Below are positions 7,760 to 15,481 of a DNA stretch of 64,000 nt, one piece after another. Numbering within the stretch: the stretch's first letter is position 1; each line of letters opens with the position of its first letter. Origin of the DNA: Shewanella kaireitica (lineage in GTDB: Bacteria; Pseudomonadota; Gammaproteobacteria; Enterobacterales; Shewanellaceae); NCBI RefSeq assembly GCF_023284045.1, contig NZ_JAKIKQ010000019.1:27820-91819 (forward strand), written 5' to 3'. The position numbers and the translations under genes were made by a program. The notes under the pieces are model-generated. The model saw nothing but the letters and a program-made list of their open reading frames with translations. It ran no database searches and had not been told where the DNA came from.

Positions 7760-9019
7760 CTAATTAGTGTTAGATGCTGACTTATTTTGCTTAAGCGCAA
7801 TACCAACAATGACAAGACCTGGCCAAAATAGGTAGGCTAAAATTTCAAGATTTTCACCAAAGGTGTACAAAAATATCTGCAAAATAATGGCAATGGCAAC
7901 TGCAGATATGGCGTTGCTAAAGATATAACGCAACAGGCTGATGAGGGTGACAATCATTGCTGATGCAAGGGCTATCGCCCCCACTATGCCTTTAACAAAT
8001 AGCAATCCATACCAAGTGTGGTGGGAACCAATTGGCATGTACTCGACTAAATGCGGACCTCGCTCAACAATGCCATGTCCCCAAACAACGGCTTCGTTTG
8101 CCCAGCGTTCTAGCGCAATGTTAGCCAATTCTTGTCTGACTCTGGTTGAACCCGCGCGGGCATTTTTAAAGGCATCGATACTTTGCTCTACTTTTTCAAG
8201 CACACTATAGCCAGTTAAACCAAGTAGCAGTAAAGCTGGACTTGCAGCAAAATATAACCAGGGAGAACGGTGCCAGCGAATGAACATAAAAAAGCCAATC
8301 AGCAGCACGTAGCAGACTAACGCCAGTCTAGATTGCGATAGCAAAATCATGCATAAACTGCCGCTAAAGCCATAAAAGCGAAATCGCTTTGACTGCTCTT
8401 GTGTGGCAAAGATAAAAAACAGATTGCCCATCATTCCCAAAGCGGGTGCCCAGGGGGTAAACAATCGCCATCTTGGTACACCGCTACCAGGATCTAACTC
8501 ATACAGGCTGACACTAAAAAACTCAGGCCCGGGTCCTCCGATAATACTTAATGGCGAGGTATACAGGGTGCTAGGGAGTTTTAATATCCAGGCCAGCACA
8601 AAAATGGGCAGTAAAATAAGCGTGTGTTTACAGACTATGCAAGCTGCACGATAGATAATTTGAGGGCGTATATTGAGTGAGCCAATTAATGGAAATATGG
8701 CGAGCAGTGCCCAGCCTTTTGCCCAGCCAATGCTTGATTTTACTAGCTTGGCTAGGCCAAGGCCTTCTGTTAAATGAGCAACGACTAACGCGAGTAACAT
8801 CAACATCATTGCCGCTATCCAAAATAGCTGAGTGTTGCTAATGACATATGTTTGTTGCTTAAGTAATAGACGCTTAATCAGTCTTAGTAGTAGGACCCAA
8901 GCAATCACTGGGGCAACCACATACATGGCACCGAGTAACCAAAATAGGTAAGTGCCAGTGATGGCGCACCAAATTAGGCGTTCGTCAGAATTTTCTGGAG
9001 CATAGGCTTGCGGATCCAT
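7760..9019 (-). CDS. O-antigen polymerase/ligase-like membrane protein (Wzy-like)
   Basis: A 419-residue protein with about ten hydrophobic segments, consistent with the O-antigen polymerase/ligase superfamily that joins repeat units in the periplasm. A hydrophilic loop lies at about residues 155-190 (around the PGSGVPRWRLFTPW segment) and another, larger one at ~280-330, ending in GHGIVERGPHLVEYMPIGSHHTWYG. The latter resembles the large periplasmic loop with conserved H/R residues in this family. Assignment rests on topology and position between wzz-like and wzx-like genes, since polymerases share little sequence. The start overlaps the upstream Wzz gene by 46 bases, with GGGA eight bases before it; the next in-frame ATG would remove the first membrane segment, so the overlap is accepted. 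Confidence 0.7.
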   Translation of the reverse strand: MDPQAYAPENSDERLIWCAITGTYLFWLLGAMYVVAPVIAWVLLLRLIKRLLLKQQTYVISNTQLFWIAAMMLMLLALVVAHLTEGLGLAKLVKSSIGWAKGWALLAIFPLIGSLNIRPQIIYRAACIVCKHTLILLPIFVLAWILKLPSTLYTSPLSIIGGPGPEFFSVSLYELDPGSGVPRWRLFTPWAPALGMMGNLFFIFATQEQSKRFRFYGFSGSLCMILLSQSRLALVCYVLLIGFFMFIRWHRSPWLYFAASPALLLLGLTGYSVLEKVEQSIDAFKNARAGSTRVRQELANIALERWANEAVVWGHGIVERGPHLVEYMPIGSHHTWYGLLFVKGIVGAIALASAMIVTLISLLRYIFSNAISAVAIAIILQIFLYTFGENLEILAYLFWPGLVIVGIALKQNKSASNTN

Positions 9020-10383
9020 AGCATTCCCATCCCTGCGATGATTGATATCGATGCGGCAAAACCGCCCACGAGCGCCAGTAAGATAGCGAGCTTATCCGTT
9101 GACTCGGCTAATGTTGGCGCAGACATTAACTGTACCAAAGGAAACGAAGAATATATATCGGCTTTACCGACATCCATTTTGGCTAATGCTGAGGTAAATA
9201 CGGCTGTTGCAACTTGATGTTCTCTTTGAAGATCTTCAAGCTTGGCGGCATCGTCATTGCTGTCATATAAACGATGGTCCCAATCATGGATCTGCTGAGA
9301 TAGTGAACCTATCTGGCGTTTTAATCCTTTTGCCTGTGTGTCTAATGTTAGTAGCTGCTGCATCAATTGCGCACGACCATCTAAATCATCAGCCGATAGC
9401 ATTAACATTAGGCGTTTATCTGTGTAGCCCAGTAATACCATGCAACGTTTTGATATCGCGGCAAGGATCGATTTCTGTTCATCTCTATGGGTCACCACTT
9501 GTGGATGACGCTTGCCATAACGGCTTGAATACTCGGTCAGCTTCGCAGTGACATTGGTATAACCGATAAGTAGCTGCTGAAACAATTGGTCATTTTTGAG
9601 TGTTAGTAGTCCCGCCGCTTGTTTTGGGGTTAGTGACAGATGTATTTCGAGCATTTTCTGGCTAGCAATCACGCCCTGGTACTCAGATTCTAAGTTGACT
9701 CGGTTGTGTCTTAAGCGCTCCATTGTGAGCGCCAGCTCTTTGAATTGATCTAAGGTCACTAAGCCATGCTCTGATTGAAACTCCAATAACTTCTCTTGAG
9801 TCAGACTGACTTTATTGGCAAAGCTTGCCATGCCCACGCGGATAGCATCTTCGCGCTGTTGTACTTCGTCATTTCGTAGCTGCGAAAGCAGTGCTTGCAG
9901 GCTGTGGTAGTGCGCCCAGCCACGCTGCTGTGCATCTTCGGCAGTGGTTGATTTGATACTAAATTGCATTAAACCTGTTTGATTAGGTAGCTTTAACTTT
10001 GGCTTAGTGAATTCGCTGTTCTTTATATTCATGGTTTTTGCTGCCGCATTTAATAGTGTTTTGCTGGTGGCAATCGATTTGTAATTGATTCTGGGATCGA
10101 TTGCTGAACTCAAATAGGGCGAGCTCACTGAGCTATTGGCTTGGCCGACACTGTCTAAACTCACCACTGCACCTGCGCCTGCACCAGGCAAAATCAATGT
10201 CCATTGGCTAACGTAGCGGCTAGGTGTGATAAATATAAATAACAGCACTAATAGCCAAATCGATGCCAGCAGGGTAAAAGTTAGCTTTAGATAAGCACTT
10301 CTTCGCTCTTTTGCTGACATTTGGCTGCCATCGACCAATAAGCGCTTCAGCCAAAGTAGAGGTCTTAGTTGTTGATTTTTCAT
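8974..10383 (-). CDS. chain-length determinant protein (Wzz/GumC-like), no kinase domain
   Basis: A 469-residue inner-membrane protein with a membrane segment at ~34-54, a large periplasmic domain, and a second segment at ~430-455, the classic Wzz/polysaccharide co-polymerase layout. The periplasmic part is rich in helix and coiled-coil pattern (~165-400). A proline-containing stretch, SSFPLVQLMSAPTLAES, precedes the second membrane segment as in Wzz proteins. There is no C-terminal Walker-type tyrosine kinase domain, unlike Wzc, and none is encoded elsewhere in the window. It controls polymer length and links polymerase to exporter. The ribosome site AAAGGAGG is nearly ideal. It sits 25 bp after the Wza-like gene. 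Confidence 0.82.
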   Translation of the reverse strand: MKNQQLRPLLWLKRLLVDGSQMSAKERRSAYLKLTFTLLASIWLLVLLFIFITPSRYVSQWTLILPGAGAGAVVSLDSVGQANSSVSSPYLSSAIDPRINYKSIATSKTLLNAAAKTMNIKNSEFTKPKLKLPNQTGLMQFSIKSTTAEDAQQRGWAHYHSLQALLSQLRNDEVQQREDAIRVGMASFANKVSLTQEKLLEFQSEHGLVTLDQFKELALTMERLRHNRVNLESEYQGVIASQKMLEIHLSLTPKQAAGLLTLKNDQLFQQLLIGYTNVTAKLTEYSSRYGKRHPQVVTHRDEQKSILAAISKRCMVLLGYTDKRLMLMLSADDLDGRAQLMQQLLTLDTQAKGLKRQIGSLSQQIHDWDHRLYDSNDDAAKLEDLQREHQVATAVFTSALAKMDVGKADIYSSFPLVQLMSAPTLAESTDKLAILLALVGGFAASISIIAGMGMLWIRKPMLQKILTNA

Positions 10384-10408
10384 AATAGCCTCCTTTCTTT
10401 ATGCGCCG

Positions 10409-11740
10409 TTAAAGCAATTCAAGTAACGTTGCAGGAACCAGTATTTCGGTGACGGTTCGAGCAATTTCACGCATATTGGTTACACGTGAGTCATAGCAGG
10501 CTATGCCATCACCTGGCATCAAAATAGGGTTCATGCCTGTCTCCCAAGAGTTACGGATGAGCGAGTCCATCGAGCGTTCAATCACGTCCACCTCGGCTGT
10601 TAATGGATTCTTAGTTATCAGTAGCAGATGGCGACTCGCGTTAGTTGATTGCGCGCCCCCGACGCAGTTTGCAGCAATTGCGCCATTGAGTAGACGGGTG
10701 CCATAGGGAAAGCGTGTCGCGTCAGTATCTACCGCCGATTGCGAGTTACTGCTCGCCGGTTGAGTTAGGTTGGATAAAAACACGCGGATCCCTGGTGCGG
10801 TTATTTGCGAGGGGCGCGCTAATGCATCGTCAAAATAGTCATGTTGCGGCACATGGATATGATCCCCAGACATCAGCGTCATTGAAGGCACCGGGTAACC
10901 GTGGATCACACCTGATAGGTCAAGTTTGAAACTGTGTTGCTCTCGAATAACGATGATTTCACTGATATTAGCATCAGGGCGCACACCGCCTGAGGCTCTT
11001 AGAGCTGCTGCAATACTTCTTTCTGATGCCTGATCACCACTGTGATTGCCATCGTCATCGATGATCTCTGTGTCTGTTTTCTTATTGATCTGATGCTGTC
11101 CTGGCTCAAATACACCACCAGAAACGGTGACTTCAACGGGAGCCCATTTGAGTGGCGTGATGCTGAGCCGCACACTATTTTTTAGCATGAAATCTTCATC
11201 AACAAGGTGCTTGCTTATTGCGGCGGTTAGTTGCTGCACATCAAGCCCTTTAGCGTGAATAGGTTGCAGATAAGGTAGGTAGATATAACCATCATTATTG
11301 ATCTCTACATTGCCACTAAACTCGTCACCATTGAGTACATTGACTTTCAATCTATCACCTACCGATAAACGAATATTTTGCGGTAAATGCAATGCCTGCT
11401 GTGCTTGAGCGGTATCCATTAACCAGGTGGTGCCCATAGGGTCATTGGCTTGCTGAGCTATATTTTTAGGTGCTCGTTCACTGGTTTTGCTGCGCATATA
11501 AGGCGTGTCGCTAGGGTAAAAATGGCACTGAGTCATGTCATCTTCAACATTGTCACAGATATCAACCTCTTCAGGATGATGTGGCAGCACACAGCCAGAT
11601 AATATCGTAGCTAGAGTGATGGCTAGCAATGTCGACAACCCTTGGCCTAATGGTGCACCTGTTGTCGATTTTGTGGCAATGTTTTGCTCTGCGCAGCTAT
11701 GGATTGTGCTTGAAAATTTCATGCTGTGATTGGGGTTCAT
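10409..11740 (-). CDS. outer-membrane polysaccharide export lipoprotein (Wza-like)
   Basis: A 443-residue lipoprotein expected to form the outer-membrane exit channel for the polysaccharide. The signal peptide has a long n-region and ends in the lipobox LSGC near residue 49. A poly_export/SLBB region follows: IRLSVGDRLKVNVLNGDEFSGNVEINNDGYIYLPYLQPIHAKGL (shown here in part by position, ~120-165) is the standard export domain. The next domains include EVTVSGGVFEPGQH and a second beta-grasp unit around DHIHVPQHDY. The protein is longer than E. coli Wza (379), with an inserted acidic loop (ETDIIDDDGNHSGD-like region at ~225). It is preceded by AAGGAT and starts 25 bp after the STAS gene, so the STAS protein and exporter share an operon. 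Confidence 0.82.
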   Translation of the reverse strand: MNPNHSMKFSSTIHSCAEQNIATKSTTGAPLGQGLSTLLAITLATILSGCVLPHHPEEVDICDNVEDDMTQCHFYPSDTPYMRSKTSERAPKNIAQQANDPMGTTWLMDTAQAQQALHLPQNIRLSVGDRLKVNVLNGDEFSGNVEINNDGYIYLPYLQPIHAKGLDVQQLTAAISKHLVDEDFMLKNSVRLSITPLKWAPVEVTVSGGVFEPGQHQINKKTDTEIIDDDGNHSGDQASERSIAAALRASGGVRPDANISEIIVIREQHSFKLDLSGVIHGYPVPSMTLMSGDHIHVPQHDYFDDALARPSQITAPGIRVFLSNLTQPASSNSQSAVDTDATRFPYGTRLLNGAIAANCVGGAQSTNASRHLLLITKNPLTAEVDVIERSMDSLIRNSWETGMNPILMPGDGIACYDSRVTNMREIARTVTEILVPATLLELL

Positions 11741-11765
11741 AGCGTTATCCTTAATGCTCTACTTG

Positions 11766-12116
11766 TTAGCTAACAAGTTCATTGCATATGTAGTCAATTG
11801 CCGCGGCTTCATCTTCATAAATTGCAAACACTTGATGCAGACGGGTGAGCTCGATAAGTGCACGAACGCCGGAAGTGGGTGAAAGCAATACGATTTCGCC
11901 ATCGTGCTCTTCCACTTTTTTGAGCGCAGAGATCAATACTGATAATCCACTTGAATCGATATAATGAACCTGGTGTAGATCGATAACCAACTGGGTCATT
12001 CCCATATCAATTTGCTGTAAAATCGCCGCGCGTAATGTTGGCGTTTGGGTCATTACCATTTCAACTGGCAAGGTGATTTTGCATGCATTATTCTGTGCGA
12101 GTTGGGAGAATTTCAT
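11766..12116 (-). CDS. STAS-domain anti-sigma-factor antagonist-like protein
   Basis: A 116-residue single-domain STAS protein of the SpoIIAA/RsbV class. The motif HYIDSSGLSVLISALKKV at ~51-68 holds the conserved DSSG; the second serine (about residue 56) is the usual phosphorylation site. In partner switching, the kinase phosphorylates this serine and the PP2C phosphatase removes the phosphate, so the STAS protein changes partner. Both enzymes are encoded upstream in the same orientation (12545-12937 and 12984-14225). It is the first gene of the unit that continues with the Wza-like exporter, with AAGGAG seven bases before the start. No sigma factor or other obvious target is encoded in the window, so its output is unknown. 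Confidence 0.82.
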   Translation of the reverse strand: MKFSQLAQNNACKITLPVEMVMTQTPTLRAAILQQIDMGMTQLVIDLHQVHYIDSSGLSVLISALKKVEEHDGEIVLLSPTSGVRALIELTRLHQVFAIYEDEAAAIDYICNELVS

Positions 12117-12221
12117 GGTGAGCTCCTTAAATTGCTGTTAGACAGCTTGCTAAATAGTTTGCTAATAAGCACTGAGTCCTTTTGATTTTGCACTCGGTTT
12201 CATTAACATTACTTTAAAGGT

Positions 12222-12237
12222 TGCAACTCTAATGCCA
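12222..12237 (-). promoter_or_regulatory. sigma-54 promoter for the STAS/wza/wzz/wzy unit
   Basis: The minus strand reads TGGCATTAGAGTTGCA, matching TGGCAC-N5-TTGCA at all but one position, with exact GG-N10-GC spacing. Transcription would start near 12210, about 95 bases before the STAS gene. A weak LuxO-like site (GAGCAGATTGCAA, 12332-12344) lies about 100 bp upstream. The gap 12117-12544 otherwise shows no convincing gene. Confidence 0.68.
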
Positions 12238-12544
12238 GTTTTTAAGTTGTTGTATTTTATTGTTTTAATGTGATTTGTAGCATAAATGGATTTGGTTGCT
12301 ATCGCTGAGTTCTTAAAATGCAAAGCATAATGAGCAGATTGCAAATCTCGGAAAATCTGGAGTTCGATGGGCTAGCGGCGGATGTGTATTTTAGTGTGCT
12401 GTAATGAGCAGGTTAATACGCTGTGCTTTAGCTTTGGTGTGTTTAATTATAAGTATAAACACAGCGTACTATTATCAAGTGATTGCTTTGCAAATGTTGA
12501 ATTGACCATTAGAAATTCTTGAGTTGGTTTGAATATTGAGTGCT

Positions 12545-12937
12545 TCATTGAGTTGATAAGCTCAATTGTAAATGAGTGCCTGCTACAGACTGCTGCACTC
12601 TGACATTGTCCATCCAGCTGTGCATTATCCATAAACCTCGGCCTGATTCTGTTGCCGTATTTGGGCATTGTTTTGGGGCTTGGTTATTTTGTAGTTCAGA
12701 ATTATCGAGCAGATCAATCACAACCTTATCGTCGCCACTGTGGAGAATTAAAATCATCTCTTTTGAGTGACTATTGCTATGGTTAATGACATTGGCTACA
12801 GCTTCTAAAACACAAGTGACAATTTTAAATCTTTGTGAGGTGCTGATTTGGTTCTGCAGCATAAACTGATCGATTTCCAAGCACAGCGAGTGCTTGGCTA
12901 ATAGTGCTTTGTTAAGGTTTATCTGTAGGCTGTTCAT
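12545..12937 (-). CDS. RsbW-like anti-sigma-factor serine kinase (HATPase_c)
   Basis: A 130-residue stand-alone GHKL ATPase domain, the size of SpoIIAB/RsbW kinases. The N box EAVANVINH at ~46-54 and the G2 box ESGRGLWIM at ~97-105 are clear; the G1 box is altered (DLLDNS instead of DxGxG). Such kinases phosphorylate a STAS antagonist on serine and bind an alternative partner when the antagonist is dephosphorylated. The ribosome site AAGGAAT lies seven bases upstream. It follows the PP2C response regulator by 46 bp, presumably in one transcript. The STAS gene is 428 bp further on with its own promoter candidate. Confidence 0.75.
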   Translation of the reverse strand: MNSLQINLNKALLAKHSLCLEIDQFMLQNQISTSQRFKIVTCVLEAVANVINHSNSHSKEMILILHSGDDKVVIDLLDNSELQNNQAPKQCPNTATESGRGLWIMHSWMDNVRVQQSVAGTHLQLSLSTQ

Positions 12938-12983
12938 CGTTTATTCCTTGTTGAAATCCAATTTGCGTTAGCTGAGTACTAAA

Positions 12984-14225
12984 TTAAAAGTGAGCGGTGC
13001 CTGACGTTACTGATGACTGGCTTGAAATAAGCATCAGTGAAATATCATCTTGCGCCTGTTGTTGCTGCCACAAGTCACTGCTATGACTTAAGTGATGTAG
13101 CAAGCTGTCAGGCTTAAGTTCTCTGGCATCATTGATAATTCTCAGCAGCCTCTGTTGGCCAAAGAAGCCATGCTTTGGGTGACGACATTCATAGATCCCG
13201 TCGGAGTAAAGCAATAGATGTTCGTGTTGAGTTAATGATAATTGACTACTGCGATACTGATAATTATTGCGGATCCCTAAAGGCAGTTGCGGTGCAATAT
13301 TTAGCTTATTTTCATCGGCAAAGTAAGCGTGTTGTGGACTAATCACAATTGGGGCAGGATGACCAGCATTGACCAGCTCGACTTGACCCGTCACCGTATT
13401 GGCAATACCAATTACCATAGTGGCAAAGCGACCACTGTTTTGTGGGTCATCAAACTCGCTGTTGAGAGTATTCGCGAGGCGACACACATCTAAGGCTTGC
13501 CAGGCGTCTCGGTTATTGGTTAAGTTTTGCGCTAAGGTAAAACTCTGCATAGAGGCTGCAGTGCCATGACCACTGACATCAAGTAGATAAAAACCAATAT
13601 GCTGGTCGTCGATATTGAAGCATTGAAAAATATCGCCTGCGAGATCATGCGCTGGCTTAAACTCACATGTCACTTGCCATTGTTGATTGAGCTGACTGTT
13701 ATTGGGTAAAAGTGCTTGTTGTAATTGCGCGGCTAACGCCAAATCTTGTTTAACGACACTTAAGTATTGCTGCTCTTTTACGAGTAGTTGATTGAGTGTT
13801 TCATTTTTCTGTGCCAATTGTTGCTGCATCTCAATTATTCTCTGGCCTGCATGAACACGCGCTTTTAGCACTGCACTATTAAAAGGCTTAGCCAGATAGT
13901 CATCAGCACCGGAGTTAATCCCTTCTACTATGTGAGTATTTTCACTATTGCCTGTGAGTAGAATGATGTAAGGGCAATTGGGGAAGTGTTTAATGACTTT
14001 ACAAAACTCTATGCCGCTCATACTTGGCATCATCCAATCGGTGATGACCAGATCAATCTGATGTGTCTTAAGGTATGCAATTGCCTCGACAGCATTAGAG
14101 AAATCTACGCATTTGTGACCCATCGCTTTCATCAAAGACGCTAATAAACAGCGTTCGCTGTTGCAATCTTCGACAAGCATAATGCTTAGTTGGTGCTCTG
14201 CTTGCCTGTTGCTAAATACCGTCAT
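12984..14225 (-). CDS. response regulator with PP2C/SpoIIE phosphatase output domain (RsbU-like)
   Basis: Residues ~14-128 form a receiver domain with phospho-acceptor D63 (VITDWMMPSMSG) and K113 (LAKPF). A coiled-coil linker spans ~130-170. Residues ~185-405 form a SpoIIE/PP2C-type phosphatase, with metal-binding aspartates in HDLAGDIF (D198) and LLDVSGHG (D216). The expected job is to dephosphorylate the STAS protein of this cluster when the receiver is phosphorylated, linking a two-component signal to partner switching. No cognate histidine kinase is adjacent on this strand; the hybrid kinase encoded divergently is a candidate. A good sigma-54 promoter lies about 40-55 bp upstream. Layout resembles the HsbR/HsbA and SypE partner-switching regulators in general terms. 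Confidence 0.85.
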   Translation of the reverse strand: MTVFSNRQAEHQLSIMLVEDCNSERCLLASLMKAMGHKCVDFSNAVEAIAYLKTHQIDLVITDWMMPSMSGIEFCKVIKHFPNCPYIILLTGNSENTHIVEGINSGADDYLAKPFNSAVLKARVHAGQRIIEMQQQLAQKNETLNQLLVKEQQYLSVVKQDLALAAQLQQALLPNNSQLNQQWQVTCEFKPAHDLAGDIFQCFNIDDQHIGFYLLDVSGHGTAASMQSFTLAQNLTNNRDAWQALDVCRLANTLNSEFDDPQNSGRFATMVIGIANTVTGQVELVNAGHPAPIVISPQHAYFADENKLNIAPQLPLGIRNNYQYRSSQLSLTQHEHLLLYSDGIYECRHPKHGFFGQQRLLRIINDARELKPDSLLHHLSHSSDLWQQQQAQDDISLMLISSQSSVTSGTAHF

Positions 14226-14262
14226 GAGTCAATTCGCATTTCGTTGGGTCATGTAGCTAGAC

Positions 14263-14278
14263 AGCAAACGATATGCCA
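14263..14278 (-). promoter_or_regulatory. sigma-54 promoter for the PP2C/kinase genes
   Basis: The minus strand reads TGGCATATCGTTTGCT, with exact GG-N10-GC spacing and close agreement to TGGCAC-N5-TTGCW. Transcription would begin near 14252, leaving a leader of about 27 bases before the start at 14225. A perfect LuxO-like palindrome lies about 105 bp upstream. Confidence 0.68.
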
Positions 14279-14376
14279 CATTATTTTCCGGCAAGGTAAG
14301 TGACTGTATAAACTAAGTCTTTTAAAAATCACGTCATTTTAGGTGCGTTTTTGACTTTGTCATATTCATGAGCTAA

Positions 14377-14389
14377 TTGCATTTTGCAA
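14377..14389. promoter_or_regulatory. LuxO-like activator site, perfect palindrome
   Basis: TTGCATTTTGCAA is an exact TTGCA-W3-TGCAA palindrome in the divergent region between the PP2C gene (minus strand) and the binding-protein gene (plus strand). It fits an upstream activating site for the promoter at 14263-14278. Nothing comparable to a sigma-54 promoter is seen facing the plus-strand genes. Confidence 0.65.
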
Positions 14390-14551
14390 AAAGGTTTAGC
14401 AGATTGATAAAACAGAAAGGGGTGTTGTAACTGATTGTTTTTCAGTTGGTATTCCTGCGGATTGGTTTCAGCGTGGGGATGATTGAGTGCTTGGCGTATT
14501 TATTGCTTTGTTCAGTAGATAATAAGTTGAGATCACGTGTAAGGGATCGAC

Positions 14552-15481
14552 ATGTATTTACTGTTAGCTGAAGTTATTAATATAGTGAAGTGCAGTAAAA
14601 GCGCTGTAGCTGCGAGACTGCTTTTGAGTGCAACCTTGGTATTTTCTCTGCTTGTCTGGAGCGTAAACGCCGCAGAAGATGCAGCTCAGGCTTCAGCTGA
14701 GACGCTAGTGTTTGGCGTTGTTCCACAACAGGCTGCAAGTACATTGGCAAAAGCCTGGGGCCCTTTACTCAAAGAGCTGTCGCAAAATGCAAAAGTTGAT
14801 TTGCGTTTTGCAACTGCACCGGATATTCCGACTTTCGAAGCACGAGTAGCAAAAGGAGAATATGATGTTGCTTATATGAATCCGCATCATTATGCCCAGT
14901 TTCATCAGTCACAAGGGTATCAAGCTTTAGTCAAAGAGAAAGATAAAAAGCTTAAAGGGATTATCGTGGTTGCAAAAGATGCCAGCTTTCAGAGTTTAGA
15001 TGACTTAGCGGGAGAGACTATTGCCTTTCCTGCACCTGGTGCTTTTGCTGCCAGTATGATCCCTCGAGCTAGCTTAAAACAGCGAAATATTGAATTTAAG
15101 CCGCAATATGTAGGCTCACATGATTCGGTTTACCTCGCTGTTTCGCAAGGATTATTTAATGCTGGCGGCGGCGTAGGCCGAACTTTTAACAATTTACCGA
15201 TTGAGACTCAATCCAAATTAAGGATCCTTTGGACTACGCCTAAATATACTCCCCATGCAATAGCGGTACATCCTCGAGTATCCGCTCATACTCGTAAGAT
15301 TTTGATTGCTGAATTGGTGGCGCTTTCGCAATCAGAATTTGGACGTTCTCTACTTAACAACCTTGGTTTTAAGCGCTTAGAGCCTGCAGTTGACAGTGAT
15401 TGGGATGATGTTAGATCGCTAGAGTTGGACCAATTGTCAGTGCCGATCATTGATGAAACTCCTTTGCAGGAGAAGCGCTAA
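14552..15481 (+). CDS. PhnD-like periplasmic substrate-binding protein
   Basis: A 309-residue secreted protein: a basic n-region and hydrophobic core (~23-38) end in a likely cleavage site after VNA, near residue 41. The mature part follows the phosphate/phosphonate-binding (PhnD) family: LVFGVVPQQAASTLAKAWGP, then YDVAYMNPHHYAQF and later FNAGGGVGRTFNNLP. No ABC permease or ATPase gene is nearby. Instead its stop overlaps the start of the hybrid kinase in a TAATG arrangement. This points to a sensory rather than transport role, as with LuxP-LuxQ or other binding-protein/kinase pairs. The ligand is unknown; phosphonate or phosphite is only one option. AAGGGA lies six bases before the ATG. Confidence 0.8.
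   Translation: MYLLLAEVINIVKCSKSAVAARLLLSATLVFSLLVWSVNAAEDAAQASAETLVFGVVPQQAASTLAKAWGPLLKELSQNAKVDLRFATAPDIPTFEARVAKGEYDVAYMNPHHYAQFHQSQGYQALVKEKDKKLKGIIVVAKDASFQSLDDLAGETIAFPAPGAFAASMIPRASLKQRNIEFKPQYVGSHDSVYLAVSQGLFNAGGGVGRTFNNLPIETQSKLRILWTTPKYTPHAIAVHPRVSAHTRKILIAELVALSQSEFGRSLLNNLGFKRLEPAVDSDWDDVRSLELDQLSVPIIDETPLQEKR

Noticed and set aside
12162..12344. 60-codon frame on the minus strand between the STAS and kinase genes
   Set aside because: It crosses the sigma-54 promoter candidate, has no ribosome site and low-complexity composition.
12483..12493. TTGCTTTGCAA as a further LuxO-like site
   Set aside because: The arms are four bases rather than five and it lies about 245 bp from the nearest promoter candidate.
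14461..14551. sigma-54 promoter facing the plus-strand signalling genes
   Set aside because: No element with GG-N10-GC spacing and reasonable boxes; GGGATGATTGAGTGC is too poor.
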